From positions 32,501 through 96,500 of the forward strand of contig CAJHZI010000629.1 of assembly GCA_905160935.1 (NCBI GenBank): 64,000 nt of DNA, written 5' to 3'. Positions within the stretch are counted from its first letter, which is position 1; every line of letters begins with the position of its first letter. Under the pieces are notes generated by a model, which saw only the letters and a list, made by a program, of their open reading frames with translations, was not told the origin of the DNA and made no database searches. The DNA comes from Enchytraeus crypticus (lineage: Eukaryota; Annelida; Clitellata; Enchytraeida; Enchytraeidae). Made by a program: the position numbers and the translations under genes. Positions 10,894 to 38,090 of this stretch are shown here, piece by piece.

Positions 10894-13800
10894 CTCCAAG
10901 TAATACCTCAAATAATGACGGTCTTTTTGGGGAGACTGACTAAGGAAACTACAACTGAAGATGTAATACAATACGTGAAAGATGCCCGAGCAGAGATCAT
11001 CAATTGCAGAAAACTCTTCAACAAAACGAAAGATGGAAGAGAATTGAGCTCTGCAGCCTTCATGCTGACATTTGACGCAAAATATGAGAACATTATCTAC
11101 AACATTATCTAATTGTTGTTATTATTATTATTATTATTAACGACAATTCATGGCCAGCTGGCAGCAGTATTAGAGAATGGGTCTTCAGTGACAAGTCAAG
11201 AAATGTGCGTCCGAATCTGACACATTTCTAAATGGCGGCTATCAGTTCATCTAATAACCTTAATTATGCACATACGATGAATATTAATGGTATGATAAAC
11301 CATTCTCCACATTATTTAGATAACTACCATGATTTTACTCTTCATGAGTTTAATGACATCTATAACTCCAGCTGTAATTTAGACTTCAAAATTATTCATT
11401 TAAATATTCAAAGCCTTAATTCTAAGGTTACTGAATTTGTTGATTTAATCGCAAATCTTTACATTAATTTTGATGTAATTGTGTTAACGGAAATTTGGGT
11501 TACTAACGTAAATTTCTTTAACAAAATACTAACTGGCTATGATTTTTATTTTAATTTACCCAGTAATAGTATAGTAGGCGGGGTAGGAATGTTTATTAAA
11601 AAAAGGTTTAATATTACAAGACCACATGATCTTGAATTAGATGATAATGAAAAGTGTAAAGTAGAATCGATTTTCTTTGAAATTTTAAAAAACAACAAGA
11701 AATTCATTGTGGGAGGTGTCTACAGGCATCCCAATCTAGCAATATCTACCTTTAATGAATCACTAGAAAAAACTTTCAGTATAATTTCAAAAAAGAAAAA
11801 TTACTGCTTCATAGCTGGAGACTTTAATATAGACTTGATAAAATATGAATTTAATCCATATATTGAATCTTACTTGAACATGACCACTAGCAACAATTTC
11901 CTTCCATCCATTCTTACTCCTACCAGAATAACTATTACTAGTACCACATTAATAGATAATATATATTATTATAATTGTCCTAGTGACAAACATAAAATGT
12001 ATTGTGGTAATTTGCTACATCAAATATCTGATCATTTACCAAATTATTTACTCCTCAAAATAACATCTGAAAAAATAAAATACGAGCAAAGATCAATGGT
12101 ACGTTTATTCACTAACAAGAATAAACATGCATTTAAACAGAAACTAAGCCAAATTAATTGGACTACACTTCTTAATACAGACAAGTCAGAGCCTCAGAAT
12201 GATGCAAACCTTTGCTACAACAAGTTCAATGAGACAATTTATGATATTTATAATGAATCTTACCCACTAACTCTCTCTCGAAGAACATACAAAGATAAAA
12301 AATGGTTTTCATACCAATTAAAAAAGCGTTGCGATGAAAAAAATAAACTACATAAAAAATGGATTCAAAATCGTACTGAGCTTGACTTGAATAAATTTAA
12401 AATATTAAGGAAAAAATATAAAGAAGCGATTAGACAAGCTAAAATAACTATAGTAATATGCTGGACTAGAAATCAGTAAATATAAAAAGTATTTGGAAAA
12501 ATATCAATTCGTTATTAAGCATTAACAGAAACGTAACAAACAAATCCTCAATTAATAAACTTTTTATGAAGGTTCTCTTATCAATACTAACTCGGCCATT
12601 GCAAATGTGTTAAACAATCATTTCTGTACTGTAGGTAAAAATCAGCTAGTAAAGCTAAAAGCTCAACCATACATCATAAAGAGTTTCTAAAACATTCTCT
12701 AAAAACAAAAATATTCGAGAAGAAATAACTTACGATGAACTTCTCGAAGGCATAGAGAAATTAGATTATAAAAAAGCCAGTGGTCATGATGGATTCAGTG
12801 CTATACTGATAGAGGAAGTTAGATTTCTATTAATTGAGCCTCTACTTTACATCTATAACTTATCATTATCTAGTGGTGTGGTCCCTGAACTATTTAAAAT
12901 TGCAAAAGTAATCCCAGTGTTTAAAAAGGGACAAGTAACCGATCCATCCAATTATCGACCAATTTCTCTCTTAAGTGTATTTAATAAAATTATTGAAAAA
13001 ATAGTCTTTAGACGACTATATAATTTTTTAAATAAGTGTAATGTATTATATGAAAATCAATTTGGATTTAGACATAATCATTATTCCACTATGCTTGTGG
13101 TTATGAACTCCATAGATTTCTGTTATGAAAACTTAGATTCTGGAAACCTTGTGCTAGGGCTATTCATCGATTTTCAGTGGGCATTTGACATGGTAAACCA
13201 TTCGATACTAATCGATAAACTGCATCACTATGGAATAAGAGGTCAAATGAACAAATGGATAAGGAACTATTTAAAAAATCGTCCTCAATATGTATATGTA
13301 AATAACACCAGCTCTGAGATGCAAATTAACAATTGTGAGGTTCCACAAGGTAGCATTTTAGGTCCTCTATTATTTTTTATTTATATTAATGACATGGCAA
13401 ATGCTCTATGGGACTATAAGCCTAAGTTATTTGCAGACGATGTTAATATTTTTATTGCCGGTAAAAATGTTAATGAGCTCGAAAAGAATGCGAATATATG
13501 TCATAAAAAACTTAAAGTATGGTGCGATGCTAACAAAGTTTGCTTAAATTTAGATAAAACATGCTATATGATTATTCACAAAGCAAACCAAAGGTACAGT
13601 ATACCGCAAAAGCTTGAAGTCTTTTTAGATAATGTCCTAATCTCTAGAACTTCTAAAGTTAAATATCTAGGTGTAATACTCGATGAAAACCTTACTTGGA
13701 AACTCCACGTTGATATGGTATGTCGTAGACTAGAAGGACTTATCAGTATTTTATATATTGTTCATGATTTCTTATCAAAACACTACTTCAAGTAAATTTA

Positions 13801-14606
13801 CTACTCTTTTATTCATAGTCAGATTCAGTATTGCATTGAAATCTATGGAAATACCTACTCCACTCACTTGAGTAATTTGATAACAATGAATAATTCTATA
13901 ATAAGAATTCTATTTAAGAAAAAAATAACAACTAAAACTTCTGAACTGTATGAAATAGTAAATTCACTTCCTCTACGCCAACTATGTAATTTTAAGCTAT
14001 TAAAACTTGCTCATCTATGTATTCATAGCCCGGAAGATATATCAAAATTGTTCATAGAAAAGATTAGATTTGCCAATTCTCTCTCCCATTATAATATGAG
14101 GAAACCGTTGAGTTTACACAAACCTTACACAAATACTAACTATGGAAAAAGAACTATCAATTACATATGTTCCCATTTGTGGAATATGCTTCCTGAAAAC
14201 ATACAGGCAATCAGTTCCACCAATATTTATTTAGGAAAATTAAGGAATACGTTGAGAACATGAAATAGCTAAATTCCTTTCTTTCACTTTATCTCACAAG
14301 TTTATGTTTTTATGTTAGTTTTCTGTTGAATTGCACTAGTTTTAAAATTAATATGTTAGTTTGCAATTGTACTTTTGAGGTAACCAACTAGATGGCGCTA
14401 GTCGCTGTTTTGGTAGCCTCTATTTCTGATATACATAGAACTACTACTACTGATAGAATAGACAAATTATTAATTATGTGCTGGCTATGTTCTTAACTGA
14501 AATATTTATTCTGATGTGAATTTATGCTGTATATTATTTTGGACTTTTTATGACTTGTATGTAATATTGAAGTGGCGTGTGATTCTGAAATAAACTTAAA
14601 CTCTCT
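10894..14606 (+). mobile_element. LINE-J, jockey/CR1-group LINE inserted in SINE-D
   Basis: The insert is bounded by the direct repeat CTGGTT (10888-10893 and 14607-14612). It begins inside ORF1: an RRM-like segment FLGRLTKETTTEDVIQYVKD from 10921, and after an (ATT)n expansion with a frame change at 11113-11140, the end WPAGSSIREWVFSDKSRN. ORF1 stops with TAA at 11229-11231 and ORF2 ATG follows at once (11232). ORF2 has an endonuclease (IIHLNIQSLNSK, DVIVLTEIW, GGVYRHPN, AGDFNIDL, ISDHLPNYL), then the RT (YRPISLLSVFNKIIEKIV, VPQGSILGPLLFFIYINDM, FADDVNIF) and a C-terminal part to 14263. Frames break at 12477-12877 and at 13795-13868. It is 5'-truncated and dead. The tail is AAATAAACTTAAACTCTCT. 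Confidence 0.93.
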
Positions 14607-14706
14607 CTGGTTATACTGAAAATGGACTAAATTGCCTGACGGTTTAATTAAACATGTAATATTAAAAGTTATAGGTATCAAGATAGTGGGTCATTTCACT
14701 ATAATA
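14607..14706 (+). repeat. SINE-D, 3' half
   Basis: CTGAAAATGGACTAAATTGC through GGTCATTTCACTATAATATG matches the 3' half of the SINE-D copies at 37.1 and 38.0 kb. It continues exactly where the half at 10893 stops. Confidence 0.88.
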
Positions 14707-15400
14707 TGTTTTAAAATATTATTCAAAGTCAAATCCAACGATTGTTCAATGCAGTTATTGTTCTTCATCTTCTTTCGGGTTTTTTGCGGTTAACTGGGAA
14801 GGAAATTTAAAATGTTATTCTTTTTAATTTAAAGATGAGTGATTTATGTCACTGGGCAAATGTCATACTATACGAAGAGCATTTGACTAGTTTCATACAA
14901 ATTTTCATTTAGTATTATGGCAGTAAGCTAATACCTATCCATAATTTTACATAGATATTTCATTATTGTACCAAAATGTAGAGTTAATTAAAAGAATCCT
15001 TTATAAGCATTGAGATCAACAGCTTAACCTACAGGAATTATAATGCAGTATAAAAACGTTTCAAAATGTGCATATTTGAAATGGCATATGCCCTAATAAT
15101 TTTACATAATGTATAGAAGTTTGTAATGTAGAAAGTTTCCTATAACTGATTTCAGAAATGAAGCCCTTACCTTTGAAAATGTTCTGATTAGTGAAGTTTT
15201 CCATCTAATGAACTGCAAAACTGAGATTTAGGGATCTACGCTATGTGTTAATAGTTGTTTACAATAAAATATAAACATATTGTGAGAAATTTCATGCAGT
15301 TAGGCAGAAGTTAATATCTGGTTTGAAACATTACTGATGAGCTATAGCTAATGTTGCTGTTAGATGGTGAAACCAATGAATGTCTTCTTTCTGTTTTCAG
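14707..15400. other. Upstream region of the small membrane-protein gene
   Basis: No coding sequence seen. A good splice acceptor (CTGTTTTCAG) lies at 15391-15400, so a non-coding 5' exon probably exists somewhere upstream; I could not locate it. Confidence 0.4.
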
Positions 15401-15448
15401 TCTGCTAAATTTAATATATTAAGCTGATATATTTGAATCGTGCTAAGC

Positions 15449-16830
15449 ATGATACGGAAGGGTAAGGACAACCTGCTGCTGGTTGAGATTGACGTTGATA
15501 CGCCAGAAGGTCTTGCTGTTGGTGGCACTACAACGAGCATAGCTCCCGCCTCAGTGACAGTGCATTCCGATGAGCAGGGCTCGACTAGAGGAAAGCCACA
15601 TGTGACTCTGAGCAGAAACTTACCGTCTTCACATCGGCTTAACAACTCCTCACATGATTTACAGGTACACTCCTTATTGGTTTGTAATTAAATAATATAA
15701 ATTTTAAATAATTTTCTTATAGTTCTAGCTCATTAATATTCCTATTGCATTCTAGTAATAGAGATCTGCTACGACACTGATTGTAGATGTCATGACTCGT
15801 GAGTGTAGTATACAAGTACCAAGTAGACGTTTAAAACTTGCATATTAGGAAGACTAAAGCCAAGTTTAATATCAGTTTCCTGCTCAAGTGTCTCATTTTG
15901 AAATCCCATCAGTTTCCTGCTATAATGTCATTGATGGAGAGAGCACTGGATTTGAACCCTGTACCTACTGATCCGCTGTAGAACAACTTACCAACAAGGC
16001 ACCAGGTCAGCGAAGTTAGAATTAAATTGAAGTTAAGAAGGAGTTTGCAGATTTATAGTGAGATGTAAAGTATTTTTTGGCCTTTTTTGACAGTACAAGT
16101 AAACTTGTGCTACATCTCATATTATGCACCACAGAAACTGTTGATAATCTGGAGACCTCTTTTAGAATAAATTCAAACTACTACCAATGAATGAAGCGTG
16201 ACATGAAATATGAATGGATTAATAATATAATGGGTTAGTAACATTAGGAGCTTCCAATGTTTGAGTCTCACACTGTCTGATGGATATTGCTAACTTTCCC
16301 TTTGATAACAAGGAATGCTGCCTTGAATTCCCATTAATTTCTTGTTTAGATGTTTTGATTTAAGTTTTGCATATATATTCATATCCCAAATTCACTAAAT
16401 TTGATCGCCCTGAGGTCTTATTCTTGGAATATGCAATGAATGGTTCATGGCAGTTAGTTTTTTGTAAATAAAAATATAATATATGGTAACAGGCATGCAC
16501 TTCCTAGCAGTATATTCCTGTACTTGATCTTGTATAGTGTCGATACAGGTGTTCTATTCGGTTAATTTATTATTTTCTTTAATTGCTTATTTGGCTGTTG
16601 ATTCTGAATAGGACGACACGATAGTATCAGTTCCTAATACAGATACCTCGTCACACAGAGTTACTTTAGGTTCGTCATCTTCCTACACGTCAAGATCGGA
16701 CAGGTCGTTCATGATGGCTCCTTCGTCAGAGATGGGCGATAATGTTAAATGTGTTGTATCCACTGTGCTTTTTTTATCCGTAGTAGTCGGTATATTAATG
16801 GTCGCCATTCTAAAAAATCCTGGAATGTAA
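15449..16830 (+). CDS. Unrecognised 144-residue Ser/Thr-rich protein with C-terminal membrane helix
   Basis: Exons 15449-15664 and 16612-16830 join in phase 0 (donor GTACAC at 15665, acceptor GAATAG ending 16611). ATG 15449 is supported by an in-frame TGA at 15434 and by the acceptor at 15400, which makes 15401-15448 5' untranslated. The N-terminal part is polar (MIRKGKDNLLLVEIDVDTPE) and the middle is rich in Ser and Thr. Residues about 116-138 (VKCVVSTVLFLSVVVGILMV and following) form one hydrophobic helix, with only KNPGM after it. This suggests a tail-anchored or type II single-pass membrane protein. I do not recognise the family and assign no function. Confidence 0.7.
15850..16018 (-). 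repeat. SINE-B variant in the intron
   Basis: Reverse of a tRNA-like head (CACTGGATTTGAACCCTG on +) and of a GCAGGAAACTGATATTAAA tail. It resembles the subtype at 57.8 kb and is diverged. Confidence 0.65.
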
Positions 16831-16989
16831 TTTACTTCTACTTCGTCTCATATAATTTGTACATATGTATGCCTTACAATTAAAATCACAAGAAATATAC
16901 AATAATATAATGAGCCAGTTCTGTCTCTTTCTATCCGTCTGAAGTAACGCTAACGATAACGCTGTTGACTCTCCTCCGCTGGCAAAATT

Positions 16990-17445
16990 CTTTAATAGTT
17001 ATGCTAATTACAGCTCTGTCATTTGACAATTATAAATTTACGGCGAATACTATCCCTTTCGTCATATTTATAATTCCTAAATATGAATGAAACAGCTGTC
17101 ATTTGTTGAGTATATATTTATGGCAAGTATATATTTAAATTTAATCGCTACGTCGTATTTATAAATCATAATTATTAGCGCTGAATACATTTCTGCCACT
17201 TGTCCACTATAAATCTATGGCGAGTATAAATTTCGTCATATCGTCATATTTATAATTCTAATTAAAACACCTTTATCTTATGAAGAAATTTCTGTATATT
17301 GATTTCTTGAGAGCTGTATGATACATTGTTAGAACGTCCTCCTTATTATTGAGAGGTTCGGATTCAAATCCACGTTCAGTTACAAGTGCCCATTTTTCCT
17401 AGGCGTGCCCATTTTTGCACACGGGTACATTTTGTAATTAATATT
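16990..17445 (+). repeat. Dispersed repeat R, copy 1
   Basis: It shares AATTACAGCTCTGTCATTTG, CGTCATATTTATAATT, a tRNA-like GATTCAAATCCACG and CACACGGGTACAT with 20045-20330. Internally the block 'GTCATTTG...CGTCATATTTATAATT' recurs three times. Confidence 0.6.
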
Positions 17446-17539
17446 GCTCATGTAGACAGCAGTTGTAACCTCGCTAGTCCAATGTATAGCCGCTAAAAAA
17501 GTAGTTCAGATTTTAAAGGTAGCTGGTTAGTGTCGAATT

Positions 17540-17735
17540 ACCAATGTTGTGTCCGGGTTGCAGGAGAATAGACCAACCGTGGACTGCATGTGTCAAAAGG
17601 TGACAAAGCACTAAGATCCAAACCAACGTCAGAAAGGGCATTCAATTGGTGAGTGCCTAGGCTCTAGAAATTAGTGCAAAATCTCTAAAGTTAAAGTGTG
17701 ATTCAAGAAAGATTAGATGATGATGATGATATTTA
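17540..17735 (+). repeat. SINE-A copy
   Basis: GTGTCCGGGTTGC, GAATAGACCAACCGTGGACT, CTAAGATCCAAACCAACGTC, TTGGTGAGTGCCTAGGCTC and a short (GAT)n tail at 17716-17731. Confidence 0.85.
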
Positions 17736-18271
17736 GTGTCAAATCTAGTGATAGATTTACTATTTATAAATAGAATAAATGCAGTATAATTATATAATTC
17801 TATTGTTAAGCTGGAAACATTTATTTGATTTATTACTTGTGTGTGCGAGCATATGACCTCATAATACTAATATAGTTTTCGTTTAGTATTTGTGTCGTTG
17901 TATGATTCTAGCATCTACTGTGGTCGATGAATAATGATGAATAGTCATAGGGTCAATGAATATTAATTTGGTCATGTTTTAAATCGTAACAGAGACCCTT
18001 GATATTGGATCTTGATTGAATTGTCAAAATTGGGTATTCTTGATATGTATTGTGTGATTTTTGTGTTTTTTACATGCTGAATTTAGTGCCTTTCAATAAT
18101 TTGTGGCCTACAAGTTCTCAAATTTGTGCTAATAGCTAACACACATCTGTAAGTAGATTTGCTAAGTCGAATTATCTTGTTCAAGTAAATTTTAAAATTT
18201 TTGATTGTAAAGGTCAGTTTTAGTCATTTAATTAGATGCCTCTAAGTTTCCGCATGGTTCTTCTTTAGTTT
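17736..18271. other. Intergenic, nothing recognised
   Basis: AT-rich sequence without gene-like content. Confidence 0.4.
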
Positions 18272-18674
18272 GTTTGAAGAATAGACCAACTGGTGACTGC
18301 TTGTGTCGTAGAAGGCGACTAAAGCATTAAGATCCAAACCAATGTCAGCAAAGAGCCAGTGGCTGGAGCCAGTGGCGATGTCAGTAAGATATTCGACCGC
18401 GGATCAGTATGTGCGGGGTTCAAATCGTGGGCTCGCCCATCACTGACATCGCTTTCGAGTGAGGAAACTGACGTTAAAATTAGCTTACTTAGCTTACCAA
18501 AGGCATTCAGTTGGTAAGCGCCTAAGCTCCAGAAATTATTACAAAAGTTTCTAGAACGAATGTAAGAGATTTTGATATGGTGTGGGACAGAGAGGAGTGA
18601 ACTCTGTGAAGAAGATCCATTTGTATCCAGACCCTAGTTAAACTGGGATTAAAGGGAAGATGATGATGATGACG
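18272..18674 (+). repeat. SINE-A copy interrupted by SINE-B
   Basis: Head GAATAGACCAACTGGTGACT, body AAGATCCAAACCAATGTCAG, then after the insert GGCATTCAGTTGGTAAGCGC, AAACTGGGATTAAAGGGAAG and (GAT)n. It is one of the longer copies, with an additional segment GGACAGAGAGGAGTGAACTC before the tail. Confidence 0.87.
18354..18497 (+). repeat. SINE-B copy with target-site duplication CAAAG
   Basis: tRNA-like body with B box GGGTTCAAATCGTGG, then the 3' end GACATCGCTTTCGAGTGAGG followed by AAACTGACGTTAAAATTAGC. It is flanked by CAAAG at 18349-18353 and 18498-18502, cleanly inside SINE-A. The hairpin stem is TCGCT/AGTGA with loop TTCG. Confidence 0.88.
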
Positions 18675-18835
18675 AATTAGATGCTTCAAATGTCTTAATC
18701 TATTTTCTTGAAAAATAAATAATTTCTTGCTATTTATAACATAAAATGGTTAATTGTACTAAACGCAATATAGTTATTATTTTTTCCTGTATCTGTCTCA
18801 AAATGTAACAGCATTAGCTGATCTGTATTTGGTGG

Positions 18836-19465
18836 AAAAATTTAGACGTGGTGTACAGTTTAAAGATTTTTTAAAATTGTACATGTATAAACTTGTATAT
18901 ACAACTCTGTACTATTGTTTGCTGGGATGATAAGAATGTTTGTGTATTTTATTAGTTCTTTATACTATTATGATATGGTCATATTTACAGAACTTTTTAC
19001 TAAATTTGTTATAATTCACCGGCTATACACAAATTCATTAAGATATGAGTATATTTTGTGCTGCTGCATTCATTACTGAAATTTTGCTATAAATTTTTTT
19101 ATTCGAACTGAATATAAAATATTATGCATGTAGACTGAATACGTTTGATCACAGTGAACATTGAAATTTTATTTGAATAAATTGAATATGCATGTATATT
19201 AGTAATTGTTAGTGATATATGCATGAAATGATATCTTTAGTATCTTCCTTAGGACAACATATAATAATGTAATTGTAGCTTGATGATTATTTATGCAGTT
19301 TTGACGTAAATGTACTTAACGTAAGTGTGTAATTTAAATAAAACAAAAACGTACAATTTAAAGATTTTTTAAAATTTTTAATGCATATACTTGTCTACAC
19401 AATTCTATATTTTTGTTTGCTTGAATGATGAGAATGTTGCAGTTTTTATTATTTTTTATATATGA
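18836..19465 (+). repeat. Local tandem duplication, unit about 510 bp
   Basis: GTACAGTTTAAAGATTTTTT and the following text (TTTGCTGGGATGATAAGAATG, TATGATATGGTCATAT) at 18850-18990 recur, diverged, at 19350-19475. Confidence 0.6.
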
Positions 19466-19754
19466 TATGGTCATATAACATATATATATATAATCATATC
19501 ATATATATGATATTCCATATCATATATATGCATTTATCTCAAAACTTTTGTACTTCGTGCTCTCTGTATGGTCAAATGAAGTTTTTTCACGGTAATCGCA
19601 AGCTGTAGTATGATAAAACAATGTAGTTTATAATTGTAAGACTAAATAAAACATATTTTCTCAGACTTCATGTCTCTCAAATCACTGAATGGCATCACTT
19701 AGAACTAACTAATTGCACTATGATTCTACACTGTTTTGTATAATAATGTCATGT

Positions 19755-19918
19755 CATGTCATGTGATAATCCTGGGGCTGATTCCAGCCAAAGATTTCTC
19801 TATGATGTTCCTCCTCAAAACTTTATTCTTTGCCATTTCCTCGATGTTCAGTATATGATGTTCCTGACATCATCCCTGGATGAGGAAACGGCCGTTAAAC
19901 CTTTATTATTATTATTAT
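19755..19918 (+). mobile_element. LINE-C 3' end
   Basis: CCTGACATCATCCCTGGATG then AGGAAACGGCCGTTAAACC and a (TTA)n tail. The same end closes the LINE-C copy at 43.6 kb. The stem is TCATC/GATGA with loop CCTG. Confidence 0.8.
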
Positions 19919-20044
19919 TCTATACAATAATAGTAATCCATATTGCTATTAGGCCTACAATAAAGGCAAAGTGAGTTAACCAATGCACTTGAAATTTACG
20001 CAGTCAAATCTCCCAAACATAAAGCCATTTTGTTTAAATATTTT

Positions 20045-20330
20045 TAATCGCAGCTTCATATTTATAATTATTAATTATTAACGCCAATTACAGCTCTGTC
20101 ATTTGTAGAGTAGAAATTTAATCGCAGCGCGGCAGCGTCATATTTATAATTTTAATTAAACCAACTTTTTCATATATAAAATCTTTTAGATATTAATTTC
20201 ATGAGAGGCTTATGATACTTATGTAAAACATCAGCCTTAGGATTGAGAGATATATACTACAAGTTAAAATCCAGGTTCGGTGAAGTGACCATTTTTCTAG
20301 ATGTGTACATTTATGCACATGGTTACATCT
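20045..20330 (+). repeat. Dispersed repeat R, copy 2
   Basis: See 16990-17445. This copy is shorter and diverged, ending at GCACATGGTTACATCT. Confidence 0.6.
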
Positions 20331-20990
20331 AAGTTATAGTATATTTTATTTTATATGTACTCTGTATTTTATCCATCATGGGGTCCATTAATGTTAACTA
20401 TGGCTATTTATTTATATACAAAAAATATATAAAATAGTGTTCACCGTATAATTTAAACAAATAAAATACCCAGCAAACGCCTTCGTTTAAAAATTGTTGT
20501 TAATTAATTCGGTAATTGAAGTTATATTATGCCATTGATAAATTTGGCTTTTATTTCTCGTCTCATTTAAACGTTTTGATTATGATTTTTATAATTTTAT
20601 GAAGTTAGTGTTCAGTGTTAAGTTCAATATAATTTTATGCAGCACTGAATGACCTATGCTAACAGAAGTTTTGTATAATATGTGTCAACTGATGTTAAAA
20701 TCTTCAATAAATATAAATTTTTACTTAAAATTATCTTCTAGGCTTATTTAGTAGTCATTTATCTAACTAGATTTTGTAGTTTCATCTGTAGTTGTCCTCT
20801 CGCATCCAGTGGCTAACGTAAGTATTGAGGGCAAGGGGAACGATAAGAATTTTTTGAGCACCCTGTAAAGTAATGGTAGCATCTTTCTATAAACGTTTCT
20901 AAAATGTTGCTCCTTATTAATAATTTAATATTGTTAGTACTTCCATATAGCATGCTCGGAAGAAAGAACAAACTCTAAACAATTGCGCTA
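20331..20990. other. Intergenic, nothing recognised
   Basis: AT-rich; no exon or named repeat found. Confidence 0.4.
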
Positions 20991-20993
20991 CGT

Positions 20994-21262
20994 AAGTTAT
21001 TTTTCACCGCATTGTCCAACAGTGCTATGTGAAGATAGACGTTATAAAAATGTTTCCTTTTGTGAGGTGTAGTTTTAATTCAGTACTGTTATAATTCTGT
21101 GTATATTATACATTTTAAATATCAATGAAAGGTATCGAATAATAAACTGCATGATTTCTGTAGATTAAGTTATTCTTCACTGTATTGTCTGACAGTGCTA
21201 TGTAAAGATGGACGTTATAAAACTGTTTCTAGTTGTGAGGTGTAACTTTAATTCAGAAATTC
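20994..21262 (+). repeat. Two-copy tandem repeat, period about 172 bp
   Basis: CAGTGCTATGTGAAGATAGA-type text at 21021 recurs at 21193 (CAGTGCTATGTAAAGATGGA) with matching flanks. It lies downstream of the reductase stop codon. Confidence 0.75.
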
Positions 21263-21590
21263 ATAGTTTGTAGCGCACCCTATCGCACAAATTAACAATT
21301 ACAAATGAGTATACAATTTAAACTAACATTTACAATAGACTATACTCTTCTGAAGTGTAAGAAATGTAATACTATTCAACTCTTGCAGAAGATATATCTG
21401 ACACGAGTGATTGAAAAGGGTACTACTTAAATATAATTTGTATTTTAAGTTATGTCTAATTTAAATTCAGTATTTTATACTGCAGATTAATACTGCTTCA
21501 AGGCACTATTTACATTTTAAATTTTAATCTTCAAGCTAAGTGCAATTCCTATGTCATTATATACTGCAACTACTCTGTACATTTCGTATG

Positions 21591-36720
<15,130 letters not shown>

Positions 36721-36936
36721 AATTAGCAAATATGTAGGCTATGCCATACCGTACTAAACGTAAAAATAACAGTTTACACCCCAAAGTGGTGATAAGATAT
36801 ATATTTACACAAAAATTAGATTTTCACATATACACTTAAAATAGTAAATTAACTATGCATTAAATATTCCTGATCATAAAAAAATTGAAAGGTCTAAGTC
36901 TGAGATAAGTCTATATTGTCTAAAATATAATGAATG

Positions 36937-37175
36937 TCTAAATAGCGCAATGGTTAAGGGTGTAGACAACGTCATGAAGTTTTAAATGACAGACCCAGAG
37001 GTGAATCGAACTCTCATGGGTTCGATTCCCGGCCGCGCTGATCTGAGAGTAAAATCTCGGACATTCACTGGACTGCCTACACGGAAAATGGACAAAATTG
37101 CCTAACGGATATAACATGTGATATTAAAAGTGATAGATATCAACATAGTTGGTCATTTCACTATAATGTGTGTTA
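36937..37175 (+). repeat. SINE-D, complete
   Basis: A box TAGCGCAATGGTTAAGG, B box GGGTTCGATTCCCGG, then CGGACATTCACTGGACTGCC and GGTCATTTCACTATAATGTG with a (TTA)n-like tail. A pol III tRNA-derived SINE just upstream of the reductase start. Confidence 0.9.
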
Positions 37176-37800
37176 TTGTTATTATTATTTATATTGAAGA
37201 TTAGAAATCCAATCAAATTAAGTGCACATCCAATTAAATATCCACTAAACCAGCCTTAAGAATTAACTAATAACGGGGAATTTTATAAGACTTGGATACA
37301 AGTTGCCGATTACTAGTTATGGAAAGGTCCTTATTGTCTAGATTAGTTAAGAGTGAATCAAATGCCATTAAGCAATGGTCAATTTTTCAAATGTTATTTA
37401 GTAAGCCTTCACTAATAATATTTCATCTATCGGATCACGTTTATCTTATTTACATTATTATGTTTATTTTACATTATTATGTTTATTTTACATGATGTAT
37501 ATTCTAGCTACTAGCCATTTAGCTATTTTAGCTATTAAGCCTAAATTCACGTCAAGTTTATCAGCTGATCATGTTGACTTCAAAAACTGTTTTTTCTTCT
37601 TCTTTAGTGGTTGTCAAATATAGACCTCAATGTGTAAGGAAATAAATTGCAGAATCTCATCACACAAAGAGTGAAAAAAATAAAATGTTTCAAATAGCGA
37701 AAACCATATACAAACGCAAACCAAAATAAAAATTATATTTGCAAGAAAGCTGTAAAGTAATTATTTAAATAAAAGAGATGGTAACAAAGAATTAAAGTCT
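37176..37800. other. Intergenic, nothing recognised
   Basis: AT-rich; TTATGTTTATTTTACATTA is repeated twice near 37455-37490. Confidence 0.4.
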
Positions 37801-37804
37801 CAGC

Positions 37805-38090
37805 ATTGTGATTATCTCAATAGCGTAATGGTTAGAGGTGTAGATATCGTCATGACGTTAAATGACAAATCCTGAGGTAAATTAAGCTATTGCGGCTTCG
37901 AATCCCGGCCGCGCAATGATCGATTTGAGAGTACAATCTCGGACATTTATTTACTGAAACGCATATATACTATATAGTTATACGAAAAATGGAAAAAAAT
38001 TGCCTAGTGGTATAAAAAGTGGTATTAAACGCGATAGATATCAATGTAGTTGATCATTTCAATGATATCAGTGTAACTGATGTGTGAGAT
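37805..38090 (+). repeat. SINE-D, complete, diverged
   Basis: A box TAGCGTAATGGTTAGAGG, B box GCTTCGAATCCCGG, tail GATATCAATGTAGTTGATCA. Confidence 0.85.
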
